Source: Pyrobaculum sp. WP30
Lineage (GTDB): Archaea > Thermoproteota > Thermoprotei > Thermoproteales > Thermoproteaceae
Length of the DNA: 64,000 nt
Assembly (NCBI GenBank): GCA_001189275.1
Contig: CP012158.1
Span: forward strand, 1,054,001 to 1,118,000
Direction: 5' to 3'
Below are positions 25,657 through 34,327 of this stretch, piece by piece; the stretch's first letter is position 1, and each line of letters opens with the position of its first letter. Made by a program: the position numbers and the translations under genes. The notes below the pieces were generated by a model. That model had not been told where the DNA came from. It was given only the letters and a program-made list of their open reading frames with translations, and ran no database searches.

Positions 25657-26489
25657 TTATTGGCCTAGTTTTTGGAGTATCTCCTCGATTGGTAGGGCTG
25701 GGGTTGTCATGGTTATTTCTTTGACGTCGCTTGGCATGTATCTGAAGGCGGAGTATGCCGTGTGTAGGTCGCGGTGTGGTAGGTGTCTGCTGTATGCGGC
25801 GAGGAGGGCGTCTAGTTCGTTTTTTGTGCCTATGTCGAGGGCTGCGGCCTCGAGCGCTATTATCCATTTTAGGAGCCCCAGCTCCTCGGCCTTGTCGATG
25901 TACGCCTCTTCGGGCTCCTCGCCCGCTTCCAGCGCGGTATGTAGGGCGTAGCCTAGGCAGGTGGGCCTGTGGGGGGTGGCAAGGTGCAACGCGTAGAGCC
26001 AGCTTTTTCTGAAGCGGAGTTCTCTTCTGTAGGCGTCGGGGTCTCCGGTGGAGGTGGGCTTCGTGAGGTGTCTCAGCGTCTCCCTCAGCTGGAACTTCGA
26101 GCTGGCCGTCGCCCTTATCAAGCAACGGGGGCAACGCGGCGGCGTCTTCAGGCTTTGAGCGGAAGGCCTCCAGCACTGAGTCTATGGCCTGGGCCACCTC
26201 CTGGGGGTTCAGCCCCAGGGCCTCCTGGTAGCGTCTTAGGGTTGGGGGGCCTCCTCTCTCGGTGCGGTAGCCTAGCCGCTGGAGTCTCTCGAGTATCCAG
26301 GTTTGGTGGGGTCTTAGCCTCTCTACGTTTTGGAGGTGTTTTTGGAGGACTGTGTGGGTCGAGTCCTTTGGCTTCTGCGTAGGTGAGGAGGAGGGTGATT
26401 CTGGACGCTTGGTATATCCAGGTCCCGCGGGCGCCTGTGTGGAGGGTCTTTAGGCTCATGGTAGAGGAGAGGTAAACCTCTTTCCGCAA
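25657..26489 (-). pseudogene. Unidentified gene with two frameshifts
   Basis: Read on the minus strand: MRKEVYLSSTMSLKTLHTG at 26489, leading to LLLTYAEAKG. A frameshift near 26355 leads to STHTVLQKHLQNVERLRPHQ and on through GYRTERGGPPTL to AIDSVLEAFRSKPED. A second frameshift near 26120 leads to SSKFQLRETLRHLTKP and on to PIEEILQKLGQ. Together about 275 residues of continuous protein-like sequence with no obvious loss. I do not recognise the family. It could be a recent pseudogene, or the shifts could be assembly errors. Confidence 0.6.
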
Positions 26490-26640
26490 CGCGGCGCCTC
26501 GGCACGCCTCTAGAACCTGGCGGGTCTCCGTCGGGGGCGGCCGGCGTTGGAGTTGCGGCTTGGCCCGTAGGCTCTATCTGCCGGGCCTCGTGCGGCAGGG
26601 TCTGCCGTGTTCGTATATTTATGGGGGCGTCTTCGCACCT
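26490..26640. promoter_or_regulatory. Promoter region of the DUF1616-like gene
   Basis: A TATA box (gtatattta, 26613-26621) is centred 24 nt before ATG 26641. The open frame extends upstream to 26560, but those codons lie before the predicted transcript start. Confidence 0.5.
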
Positions 26641-27423
26641 ATGGATCTGCTGACTGGGTATAGGCTGTTGGTGGAGGCTACATCGGCCGGGGCTAACGTG
26701 ACGGTCCTCGCCGATGAGTTCAACAGGGCTCTTGAGGGCGGGGGGTCGCTGGGCCCCGACTTTGGCGTGCTGGCGCAGCGGCTGGCCGACGAGGCGAGGT
26801 GGTCGTTTTTTGTGTCTGTGGCCGTGGGGGTCGTTGTTTTGGCTGTGGTGGCCGTGGCGGCGGCGTTTCTATTCCGCTATAGGCGGAGGCTGGTGGGGTG
26901 GCTGTGGCTTTGGGTGTGGGGCGGCGGCCTCTTGAGGCCGGGGGGCGGGAGGCCGAGGACTTTGTTGTTTGACGGGGAGGTTTTGGCGGTGGTGGCGGCT
27001 GTGGCTGTGGTGGGGGTGGCGTTGACCGCGTCGCTTCTGTTGGGGCCGGCGGTTAGGGAGCCGTTTTCGGCAATCGGCTTGCTGGGGCCTGAGGGGAGGA
27101 TTGGGGGGTACCCGTCGGAGGTGGCGGTGGGGGTGCCGGTGAGGCTGCATGTCTATGTCTACAACCACATGGGGGTGCCGGTGTGGTTTGTGGTGTATGT
27201 GAAGGTGTCTAACTCGACTGGGGAGCCTCCTCTGCCGGAGCGGCCTGTCGTTACGCTTCAGAGGCTTCTGCTCCACAACGAGACGTGGATAGCGCCGTTT
27301 ACCGTCGTGCTTAACTCCACTGGGAGGCAGAGGGTTGTGGCTGAGCTGTGGGCTGTGTATCCAAACGGCACCGTGGCCTACACGGGGAGGTACGTCCAGC
27401 TTTGGGTAAACGTCAGGGGCTAG
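26641..27423 (+). CDS. Membrane protein with DUF1616-like extracellular domain
   Basis: 260 aa from ATG 26641. Residues about 1-55 are a soluble helical stretch. Helix 1 lies near 60-82 and helix 2 near 120-145. The C-terminal 115 residues read GYPSEVAVGVPVRLHVYVYN and carry sequons (NST, NET, NST, NGT), like the Ig-like end of archaeal DUF1616 proteins. The N-terminal multi-helix part of DUF1616 is instead present in the separate gene at 32348-32908. The gene converges on the DUF58 gene with a 4-nt overlap. Function unknown; probably exposed at the cell surface. Confidence 0.65.
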   Translation: MDLLTGYRLLVEATSAGANVTVLADEFNRALEGGGSLGPDFGVLAQRLADEARWSFFVSVAVGVVVLAVVAVAAAFLFRYRRRLVGWLWLWVWGGGLLRPGGGRPRTLLFDGEVLAVVAAVAVVGVALTASLLLGPAVREPFSAIGLLGPEGRIGGYPSEVAVGVPVRLHVYVYNHMGVPVWFVVYVKVSNSTGEPPLPERPVVTLQRLLLHNETWIAPFTVVLNSTGRQRVVAELWAVYPNGTVAYTGRYVQLWVNVRG

Positions 27424-28604
27424 AGGAGGATGCAGTCTCCCCGGCAGAGGGGCTTGGCGAGGGGGCGCTCGCCTATTAGGAGGTCGGCCTTGGGGGGTTC
27501 CTGCTTGGGCAGGAGGCCGGCGAGGTCGGCGTAGGCGGGGGCGGGCTTGGCGTCTAGGGCTTCCGCAAGTGCGACGAGGTTCTCCATGGCCTCTCTGTAG
27601 TTCCTCCTCTGGGCCTCCACACGTATGACTCCCCTCCTCGTGATGGCGAGGATCTCGGTTTTTTCTGCGCGTGTGAGGGCTGTTGCCACCGCCCCGGCGA
27701 GGGCCTCCAGGACCTTGTCCATGGCCTTGGGGGTTGTGGCGTAGAGGAGGGCGGCTATCCGCATCTCGCCGGCGGCTCTGCCTTCCAGCATCTTGACGGC
27801 GGGTTTCAAGATTTTGGCCATTTTTTTCCAGTGCAACCGCTTGAGGGGGTCGCCTGGGGTGTACTCCCGCAACCCTGTCACCTCCTCCACGTATCCGGCG
27901 ATGAGGCGGGCGCCGAGCTCCACGGCGGCGCGTACGCGGGGTATGACGTAGATGGGGGGGTGTCTGAGTCTCCTCCGGTAGGTGGCGGTCTTGGTGGGGC
28001 TGGTGTAGGTGAGGGTTATGGCTGGGGTGTAGAGCCCCGCCGTATCGAAGCGTAGCTTCATGTCGAAGTCTGCTTCGCCGTTGATGTATACGGTTCTGCC
28101 GTCGGGGAGCTGGGCCTGGGCGGGGGCGCCTGTCTTTATCTTCAGCCTGTAGGCTAGTGGCCGCCCGGCCACAGTCTCCAGCTTGCTCGGCGTCTCCAGG
28201 GCGGGTTTGTCGCGGGCGAACTTCACGTAGTACCAAATGGTCTCCGCCGCCGTGTAGGCCAGGGCGGGCGCGAGGGAGGGGCTCGACGCAGTGGCAACAG
28301 CGAAGATGAGGAGGTGGGCGTACCAGGGCAACGTGTTGTCTTTGGTCTTGGCTATGTGTAGAAGCGGGATCAGCGCCGCGGCGAACGCCGGCGAGAGGGG
28401 CGGGGGGAGGAGGGCGGCGGCGGCGTAGTGGAGGAGCAGGGCTGGGGTGTGGAGGCGGGCTAGGGGCTTGAGCTCTAGGGCGAGGAGGGCTAGGGCGGCT
28501 GTGGCTGGGATTGGGCTGGGCCAGGCGGCGGCTAGGTAGAGGAGGGGTAGCGCCCTGCGGGCGGCGTCATATATAGGTGGGGGGCTCCACCTGGGCGAGG
28601 GCAT
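27420..28604 (-). CDS. DUF58 family protein
   Basis: 394 aa. Several N-terminal hydrophobic segments (residues about 15-110) anchor it. A beta-rich part follows, and then the DUF58 signature near residue 250: GLREYTPGDPLKRLHWKKMAK, and a von Willebrand-A-like C-terminal half (EILAITRRG). DUF58 proteins accompany MoxR ATPases and are thought to help assemble or activate partner proteins. The ATG at 28604 overlaps the MoxR 3' end by 38 nt; no better start is seen. It is the last gene of the operon that begins at 32908. Confidence 0.88.
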   Translation of the reverse strand: MPSPRWSPPPIYDAARRALPLLYLAAAWPSPIPATAALALLALELKPLARLHTPALLLHYAAAALLPPPLSPAFAAALIPLLHIAKTKDNTLPWYAHLLIFAVATASSPSLAPALAYTAAETIWYYVKFARDKPALETPSKLETVAGRPLAYRLKIKTGAPAQAQLPDGRTVYINGEADFDMKLRFDTAGLYTPAITLTYTSPTKTATYRRRLRHPPIYVIPRVRAAVELGARLIAGYVEEVTGLREYTPGDPLKRLHWKKMAKILKPAVKMLEGRAAGEMRIAALLYATTPKAMDKVLEALAGAVATALTRAEKTEILAITRRGVIRVEAQRRNYREAMENLVALAEALDAKPAPAYADLAGLLPKQEPPKADLLIGERPLAKPLCRGDCILL

Positions 28605-29478
28605 CTTCTACCACTTGGCGTGGGTCTGTGTCTCCGTATTCGGGTTTGAGGATTATTCTGTGGTCTAGCGCGGGGTGGGCGGCTTTCTTCACGTCGTCTG
28701 GCACCACGTATGTGCGGTCCTCTAGGTGGGCTAGGGCGCGGGCGAGGCGGTATAGGGCTATGGGGGCTCTTGTGGAGAGGGGGACTGCGACTCTCTCGTC
28801 TCTGCGTATCTGTTCCGTGAGTTTGATTATGTAGTCTATTACGTCGTCTGCGACGTAGATGTTTTTTAGGTCTAGGGAGGGGGGCTCGGCGCTGGTGGGC
28901 TTCCCGTCGAGGGCTTCTAGGTGGTCGGAGAGCTTTACGACTTCGCGCTCGACGCGGGGGTCGACGTAGTCGATGTGTAGCGATGCCGTGAAGCGGTCTA
29001 ATATGGCGAGGGGGAGGGGCGCCGTGGCGCCGGCGGCTACCTCGGTTATGTTCATGGTGGCCATCACCATGTGGGGGGTGGGGAGGCGGAGGGTTGCGCC
29101 TTCTATCGTCGCGGTCCTCTCCTGCATGGGCTCTATCAGCGCCGAGAGGGTGCGGGGCGGGCCGCGGTTTATCTCGTCTATAAGCACCACGTTGTTGAAT
29201 ATGGGCCCCTTCACGATGCGCACCTCGCCTTGGGCGTAGACGCCGTAGCCTAATATGTCGGAGGGGAGGGTTTCGTTGGTCATCTGGACGCGGGCGAAGG
29301 TGCCGCCTATGGCTCTCGCCAGGGCCTTGGCTAGGGTGGTCTTGCCTCCGCCCACGGGGCCGAGGAGGAGGAGGTGGCCCCCGGCGAGGAGGGTGGCTAC
29401 GGCTATTTCTACCGTGCGGACGTCGCCTAGGTAGTAGGTGGCTACTGTCTTGACTATTTGGCGTGGCGCGGCGGTCAC
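28567..29478 (-). CDS. MoxR-family AAA+ ATPase
   Basis: 303 aa from the GTG at 29478. Walker A GPVGGGKTT at residues 40-48, Walker B VVLIDEINR near 95, and then GPPRTLSALIEPMQER, the typical MoxR loop, with a C-terminal lid containing VPLSTRAPIALYRLA. The longer upstream frame is a shadow. The GTG overlaps the TGA of the preceding gene (GTGA), and a TATA box (aaatataaa, 29497-29505) is centred 23 nt upstream, so it may also have its own promoter. MoxR ATPases act as chaperones with DUF58 proteins. The client is unknown, but the operon suggests a membrane or surface complex. Confidence 0.92.
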   Translation of the reverse strand: MTAAPRQIVKTVATYYLGDVRTVEIAVATLLAGGHLLLLGPVGGGKTTLAKALARAIGGTFARVQMTNETLPSDILGYGVYAQGEVRIVKGPIFNNVVLIDEINRGPPRTLSALIEPMQERTATIEGATLRLPTPHMVMATMNITEVAAGATAPLPLAILDRFTASLHIDYVDPRVEREVVKLSDHLEALDGKPTSAEPPSLDLKNIYVADDVIDYIIKLTEQIRRDERVAVPLSTRAPIALYRLARALAHLEDRTYVVPDDVKKAAHPALDHRIILKPEYGDTDPRQVVEDALAQVEPPTYI

Positions 29479-30104
29479 GCCGTTCTCTTTATTGCCAAAT
29501 ATAAAGATATTGCTGTGAGGACCGCGGGGGCGGCCCAGGGCCGCGCGTCGTCGAGGTGTTCGTGGAGGAGGTGGGCTGGGTCTGGGTCGGCGACGACGAC
29601 CTTCACCGGCAGTCTGCAGACCTCCTTCGCGAGCTGGAGGTTTTTGTCTATGGCGCGGTTGGAGAAGAGGGCGGCGTGGTAGATGTAGATGGTTTTGTTG
29701 CCGGTTTTTACGGCGAGGGCGAGGGGGAAGGGGCCGCGGGTTGTTCCGGCGAAGCTCCCGGGGCTTGTGTATACGATGGGGGTGCCGGGGCCTGTGAGGG
29801 GCGTTGCGTTTGGAGCCACGGCCGGCCTGCCTCGGGCGTTGGCGATGGGGGCTCTGGGGTTGCCGTTGTTTATGAATGGGTCTACTATGGGCGTGCGGCT
29901 GGCCGAGACGTTGTACTGGGGTAGGCCTGCGCCGGGGGCTAGCACGAAGACGTCGGCTTGGTCCGCCAGCGTGCACATCGCGGCGAATTTGGATAAGCCG
30001 TCGGGGCCTGGGTTGTGGGGGCTGTACGGCGTGGTGGAGGGCGTAAGCATAAGCAGTAGGAGCGCCGTCGCTAGGGCGGCTAGAGCTGGTCTAAGCATCG
30101 CCAT
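29475..30104 (-). CDS. Membrane-anchored protein, DUF4350-like
   Basis: 209 aa. An N-terminal hydrophobic segment (residues 5-22), an outer or lumenal alpha/beta domain (ADVFVLAPG, TIYIYHAALFSN, VKVVVADPD) and a final hydrophobic stretch ending in IKRTA. In many prokaryotes a DUF4350 protein of this layout sits next to MoxR, DUF58 and DUF4129 genes. The sequence similarity I can see is weak, so the family name rests mainly on position and topology. The ATG at 30104 (or 30098) overlaps the upstream gene by about 25 nt. Confidence 0.6.
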   Translation of the reverse strand: MAMLRPALAALATALLLLMLTPSTTPYSPHNPGPDGLSKFAAMCTLADQADVFVLAPGAGLPQYNVSASRTPIVDPFINNGNPRAPIANARGRPAVAPNATPLTGPGTPIVYTSPGSFAGTTRGPFPLALAVKTGNKTIYIYHAALFSNRAIDKNLQLAKEVCRLPVKVVVADPDPAHLLHEHLDDARPWAAPAVLTAISLYLAIKRTA

Positions 30105-31456
30105 CCCTCGGCGAGTTCTGCCGGAGTCGGCGTGTGGGGGGAGTACGCGGCTCTTTCGGCTAGGGTGACGATGTGCCGGAGGCAGTTTTGGTTTTTCGCG
30201 TGTTGCGTCACCTTGGCGGCGTATTCGCGGTAGGTGTAAATCCTGCTGTATCTAACGCCTGACCTCTCGCCGAGGATGTAAAACGCGTGGGCTAGGAGCC
30301 TCAACGCCTCCTCGGCTTGTATAGTCAACACGGCGCTCTGGGGGGCCGCGCCTCTTACCTCTCTATACAGCTCCTCAACCTCCTCCTTTCTAGCCCTCTT
30401 CACCAGTATAAACACTACGGCGGCCGCGGCGGCGAGCGGTACAAAGTTTGCCACGTTGATTATAAACACCCGCTGGGTCGTCGATGCGCTTCTATACGGC
30501 GGGGCCTGCGCCGTACGCAACACCAGGTCGTAGAAGCCGGTGGCCACGTCGAGGGGGACGGATCCGTTGTAGGGCCTCCCGGCGACGTAGAGAACGGCCG
30601 ACACGTTTGGAGTAACCGAGTAGCGGATCTCAGCCGGAAGACCTGCGATGAGTACGGGGGGCGCCTCCAGCCTCGCCTGGGGGGTTTCAGCCACTATTTC
30701 TACTGCGACTGCGGCGGTGGCTGGGGCGTAGGGGCCTCTGCCCTCGGCGTGTGCGGTGATCTTCTGCATGCCGGGCGTAAGGGCGGCGGTTGGTATATCA
30801 ACCGCGGCCTCGCCGCGTGTCTCAACGACGTAAGTCCGCCCGCCCACGGAGATGCGTACCGCGCGCGGTATTGGGGGGTCTTGGCGTATGTAGATAGTCA
30901 GCACATCCCCCCACTTGACCTGGCGGGGGGCTGAGAGGCGCAGGGTTGTCTCGTTGTATAACACCTCCACCGTGGCTGTGGCGTTGGACTCCAAGTACGG
31001 CTCGCCGGGGAGCGGTTTGTAGACTGCGCGGATCTCCACCTGGGGCTTGTACACGCCGACTCTCAGCTCCGCCTGGAAGCGGCCTTTGTCGTCTGTGGTG
31101 GCAAATGTCGCGAGGGTTTTGTCTACGTAGATGGCCACCAATTGCCTCGGGAGGGGGCCTCTTGGCGTGTTTAAGATGCCGGATGCCACCACGGCGCCGC
31201 CTGCAACTACCTTATCGGGCTGTACATGTAGCGTTATGTTTGTCGATATGGGTTTCGGTTGCTTAACTGTGAGCTGTATCCCCAGCTCCTCGGCGTAGTG
31301 GAGTATAAGCCGCCGCAGGTCCGGGTCCGACTTGACCAGCTCTACGAGTTGCCGGATGTCCGGCGTAGGTGCCAGCTGGGGGCCTGTGGGTCTGTGTAAC
31401 GCAACTATGAGAAGGAGAAGGGCCGTCGCAATGGCCACTGCAAACGCGCGCCTCAT
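30080..31456 (-). CDS. Signal-anchored beta-domain protein with DUF4129-like tail
   Basis: 458 aa. Signal or anchor at residues 5-20; a large outer region of Ig-like beta domains (about 70-330), with repeated patterns such as VAIYVDKTLATFATTDDKGRF; one transmembrane helix near 335-355 (VPLAAAAAVVFILV); then a cytoplasmic helical tail of about 110 residues, with EEVEELYREVRG and SRIYTYREYAAKV, the kind of tail known as DUF4129. Such proteins pair with MoxR/DUF58 and resemble transglutaminase-associated membrane proteins. It overlaps its neighbours on both sides (ATGA with the gene before). Role unknown; it may sense or bind something outside. Confidence 0.72.
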   Translation of the reverse strand: MRRAFAVAIATALLLLIVALHRPTGPQLAPTPDIRQLVELVKSDPDLRRLILHYAEELGIQLTVKQPKPISTNITLHVQPDKVVAGGAVVASGILNTPRGPLPRQLVAIYVDKTLATFATTDDKGRFQAELRVGVYKPQVEIRAVYKPLPGEPYLESNATATVEVLYNETTLRLSAPRQVKWGDVLTIYIRQDPPIPRAVRISVGGRTYVVETRGEAAVDIPTAALTPGMQKITAHAEGRGPYAPATAAVAVEIVAETPQARLEAPPVLIAGLPAEIRYSVTPNVSAVLYVAGRPYNGSVPLDVATGFYDLVLRTAQAPPYRSASTTQRVFIINVANFVPLAAAAAVVFILVKRARKEEVEELYREVRGAAPQSAVLTIQAEEALRLLAHAFYILGERSGVRYSRIYTYREYAAKVTQHAKNQNCLRHIVTLAERAAYSPHTPTPAELAEGWRCLDQL

Positions 31457-31698
31457 ATCTTCAACACCGCCAGTATCCTCAGGGCGGCGAAGTAGGCAAA
31501 TGCGACGAGTAGCACCACCCCTACGGCTGTGTGGACAATGTTGAGGGGGCGGGGGAGCGGCCGGAGAAACGGGGTAGATACCCAGAAAAGCAACGTCGCC
31601 ACAGACGTCACCACGTCTATCCCGTGGACTTTGAGGTAGATGAGAAACGCCGCCGCGACGCCGGAGAGCACCAGGTAGGCGGTAAGTGCGGTCTTCAT
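31453..31698 (-). CDS. Small membrane protein with three helices
   Basis: 81 aa, almost entirely hydrophobic: helices at about residues 5-23, 28-45 and 55-78. The start ATG 31698 and the stop both overlap neighbouring genes as ATGA, a firm sign that this short ORF is translated as part of the operon. No family recognised. Probably a membrane subunit of the MoxR-associated complex. Confidence 0.72.
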   Translation of the reverse strand: MKTALTAYLVLSGVAAAFLIYLKVHGIDVVTSVATLLFWVSTPFLRPLPRPLNIVHTAVGVVLLVAFAYFAALRILAVLKI

Positions 31699-32363
31699 CG
31701 CAACACCACTCTGAGGGCCTTCCCGTGGCTGCTCTCCTCCACTATTTCGACGGGTTTTTTCAACACCTCTGCGGCGACTGCGGCGGTTGCAGACGCCACG
31801 ACGCCCCCCAGGGCGGGCCTGACGAGGAGCCTGCCGTAGAGATCCGGCGCGGAGATGCCGCGATACTCCACCACTACTCCGTCGGGTCTCTCGGCCACAG
31901 ACACCGACCTGGCGAGGCCCAGCACGTTGACTACGCAACCCCTGAGGGCCTCGGCGAGGTCTCCCGGCAGTTCGCCGCAGAGCTCCAAGGCCTTGGTGCC
32001 GGGCGTGGAGAGCACCACGGCGGGGCCTGCCTTGGTTTTGAAGATGAGCGCGTCTCTGGGCACCGCCTCTGGCCTCTCGGCGGCGACCACCGCGATGGGC
32101 CTCCCAGCAAGCGACGACGGGAAGTAGTACGCCTTGGGGGGCACCCCCGCCGTTTGTATCAAGGCCGAGGCGTTTTCCCACCCTGCCTCGCCCAGCTTGG
32201 AGAGCACCCTTTCGCGGGCGGCGGGCTCCCAGGCTGTGAGGAGGCCGGTTGTCAGCACGGCGAGGCCGAGGGCCAGCAGTGGGGCTAGGTTGGGCTGCAC
32301 CAACGCCAGGACGGATATCGCAACCCCCAGAACTATCAGGGAGGGGCCTAGGTCGTTTTGCAT
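31695..32363 (-). CDS. Membrane protein of the MoxR operon, unknown
   Basis: 222 aa from ATG 32363. The frame is open far upstream, but that part is an Arg-rich shadow of the flippase gene. Two hydrophobic segments (residues about 8-22 and 25-42), then a soluble alpha/beta domain with IAVVAAERPEAVPRDALIF and AVVLSTPGTKALELCGELP, and a C-terminal KALRVVLR. It overlaps the DUF1616 gene by 16 nt. I do not recognise the family. Its position suggests a cytoplasmic domain held at the membrane near MoxR/DUF58. Confidence 0.68.
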   Translation of the reverse strand: MQNDLGPSLIVLGVAISVLALVQPNLAPLLALGLAVLTTGLLTAWEPAARERVLSKLGEAGWENASALIQTAGVPPKAYYFPSSLAGRPIAVVAAERPEAVPRDALIFKTKAGPAVVLSTPGTKALELCGELPGDLAEALRGCVVNVLGLARSVSVAERPDGVVVEYRGISAPDLYGRLLVRPALGGVVASATAAVAAEVLKKPVEIVEESSHGKALRVVLR

Positions 32364-32908
32364 ACCGCCGAGAGGGCCTCCGTCCTGTATTTCCTGTAGG
32401 CGGCGTAGATGGCCAGCGCCGCCGTCAACGCGGCGAGGCTGGCCGCCACGGGCCCCAGCCTTATGCCGAAGGGGGTGTAGTTTAGGAGTAGGCCGACGAG
32501 GGGGACCAGGGCCAGGCTTAGGCCTATGGAGAGGGCCAGCCGCTCCAGGGGGGTCAGCTCGTCGCCTCTGGGGTACAGCGCCTCGACGAGGACGTATCCT
32601 GGGAGGAAGAGGACGTAGAAGGTGCCGAGGAGGTAGCGGAGGTAGAGGAGCGGGGGGTATGTCGCGTAGAGCGCCAGGGCGGCTGCGGCGGCTGTGAGGC
32701 CGAGCACGGTCCAGAGCCAGGCCCCGCCTGGGCCGAGGACGTAGGCTAGTGTTGTGTCTGTGCCGGTCTCGACGGCGATTTCGCCGCGTTTTATCCTCAT
32801 CATGAGCTCGTAGGCCACTTCGTATTTCGACTTCCCGGTTCGCCTTGCGACGTCTTCCACGGCTTCTCTGACCGTGGCGCACCTCTTGGCGTATGGGGTG
32901 AAGTCCAC
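32348..32908 (-). CDS. DUF1616 membrane protein
   Basis: 186 aa from the GTG at 32908. Residues 1-50 are a small helical cytoplasmic domain (TGKSKYEVAYELMMRIKRG). Four helices follow with the DUF1616 signature FYVLFLPGYVLVEALYP plus ELTPLERLALSIGLSLALVPL. The usual C-terminal Ig-like domain is missing; a protein with such a domain is encoded separately at 26641, beyond the other end of the operon. First gene of the MoxR operon, with a promoter shared with the divergent flippase. Confidence 0.82.
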   Translation of the reverse strand: MDFTPYAKRCATVREAVEDVARRTGKSKYEVAYELMMRIKRGEIAVETGTDTTLAYVLGPGGAWLWTVLGLTAAAAALALYATYPPLLYLRYLLGTFYVLFLPGYVLVEALYPRGDELTPLERLALSIGLSLALVPLVGLLLNYTPFGIRLGPVAASLAALTAALAIYAAYRKYRTEALSAVCKTT

Positions 32909-32921
32909 GCCGGCCGCTCAC

Positions 32922-32936
32922 TTTATAAATATAAAC
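32922..32936. promoter_or_regulatory. Bidirectional leaderless promoter
   Basis: The 15 bp tttataaatataaac hold two overlapping TATA boxes. Rightward, tttataaat is centred about 23 nt before the flippase GTG at 32949. Leftward, the complement of aaatataaac is centred about 24 nt before the DUF1616 GTG at 32908. Only 40 bp separate the two start codons, so the two operons probably compete for TBP/TFB. Confidence 0.65.
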
Positions 32937-32948
32937 GTTGCCTCCGCC

Positions 32949-34298
32949 GTGTCTGTATACAGGGCGGGGCTGTGGCTCTACATGTCCAGCATAGCCTCCC
33001 AGCTGGGGGGTTACCTCTTCTGGTTCGTGGCGGCAGTGTCTGTTAGGGCTTCCGTGCTGGGCGAGGTGGCGTATCTCGCCACGCTGGCTTCCATAGCCAC
33101 CGCCCTGCTGACTTTGGGGGTCCCCACCGCCGTTATGAGGCTGTGGCCAGCCACTGGGGATGAAAGATACGCCGAGGGCGCCTTGGCCTTCGCAGTTGCG
33201 GCGGCCGCCGGGTCGCTCTTGTTCGCCTTGTGGCGGCCGGTGTTGGCGCTTCTGGTGGTGTCTGGCCTCCTGTCGACGTATTACACGGCTTATTTCCAGA
33301 CAACCTACAACACGAGGCCGGTGTTTTACGCCACCGTCGTAGGCCAGACGGCTAGGGTCGCGGCGGCGCCTCTCCTGGCGCCTCTGGGCCCCGACGCCTT
33401 GGCCGCCACCTACTCCATCCCCGGCTTTCTGTTGACGGGGCTCGGCGCCGCGGCGTTTCGCCTCAGGCCTAGGGTTTTCGGGATGCGGGAGCTGGCTAGG
33501 GCGGGCGTCGCCGCGTGGCTCCCCGGCGCAGTTGCTGTGTTGGGGACTAACCTGGGCGTAGTAGCCGCCTACAACTTGGCGCATGCGGAGACTGCCGGCT
33601 ACGTATATATCGCCCAGATCTTGGCGGGGGCGGCGGTGGGGGTGTCTACGATCGTGACGGGGGTTCTTCTCCCGTATCTCTCCTCCTCTGGGGAGCCAGA
33701 CGCGGCGGCTGTGAAGGCGTATAGGCTGGCCTTGGCGATGTCGGTGCCTCTTGCCGCGGCGTTGGTGACGGGAGGCGTACACTTTTTGTCTATCCTGGGC
33801 CGGCAATACGCCGAAGCGGCCGCCGCCCTGGCTGTGTTTACCGTCGCCAATCTGATCGGCCTCGCGGCGGGTTCTCTGGGCGGTCTAATGTATGCCAAGG
33901 GCCTCTACATGCCTTCTCTAGCGGTGGGCATGGCGGCCAACGTAACGAGGATCGCGCTCTACGCATTGCTGGGGTCCAGCGACGTGGGCGTCGCCGTTTC
34001 GTTCCTAGTGGGGTCTCTTGTGGCTGTGATGCTCTATGTAGTGTTCCAGAGACCTGTGGCGTGGGAGATGGCGGCGGTGACGCCCAGGGCCCTCTTGGCC
34101 TCCCTCCCGGCTTTTGTGTTGGCCCCGTTTGGGGTCCTTCCCGCGGCGGCCGGTGCCGTGGCTGGATACGCCTTGGTCGTGCGCCTTAGGCTTGTTACGA
34201 GGGGCGAGCTGGCCGACTTGGCCCGGCAGATCCTCCCCTCAAATCTTTATGTGCTGGTGGCGCCGGTGGCGTCGAAAGTTCTTGACGTGCTTGATTAA
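32949..34298 (+). CDS. Polysaccharide/lipid-linked sugar flippase (MOP superfamily)
   Basis: 449 aa from the GTG at 32949, chosen because the TATA box sits 23 nt upstream. An in-frame ATG at 32874 would fall before the promoter. About 12-14 transmembrane helices are evenly spaced, with a MATE/Wzx-like N-terminus (SQLGGYLFWFVAAVSVRASV plus LATLASIATALLTLGVP). The family moves polyprenyl-phosphate-linked glycans across the membrane. It lies directly upstream of an epimerase and a GT2, which fits glycan assembly for export or N-glycosylation. Confidence 0.85.
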   Translation: MSVYRAGLWLYMSSIASQLGGYLFWFVAAVSVRASVLGEVAYLATLASIATALLTLGVPTAVMRLWPATGDERYAEGALAFAVAAAAGSLLFALWRPVLALLVVSGLLSTYYTAYFQTTYNTRPVFYATVVGQTARVAAAPLLAPLGPDALAATYSIPGFLLTGLGAAAFRLRPRVFGMRELARAGVAAWLPGAVAVLGTNLGVVAAYNLAHAETAGYVYIAQILAGAAVGVSTIVTGVLLPYLSSSGEPDAAAVKAYRLALAMSVPLAAALVTGGVHFLSILGRQYAEAAAALAVFTVANLIGLAAGSLGGLMYAKGLYMPSLAVGMAANVTRIALYALLGSSDVGVAVSFLVGSLVAVMLYVVFQRPVAWEMAAVTPRALLASLPAFVLAPFGVLPAAAGAVAGYALVVRLRLVTRGELADLARQILPSNLYVLVAPVASKVLDVLD

Positions 34299-34327
34299 TA
34301 GATTTAAAGCGGTGTCTATAGCCACTT

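Noticed and set aside
32364-33806. Long extension of the frame ending at 31695
   Set aside because: It is antisense to the flippase and highly Arg-rich; the membrane protein begins at ATG 32363.
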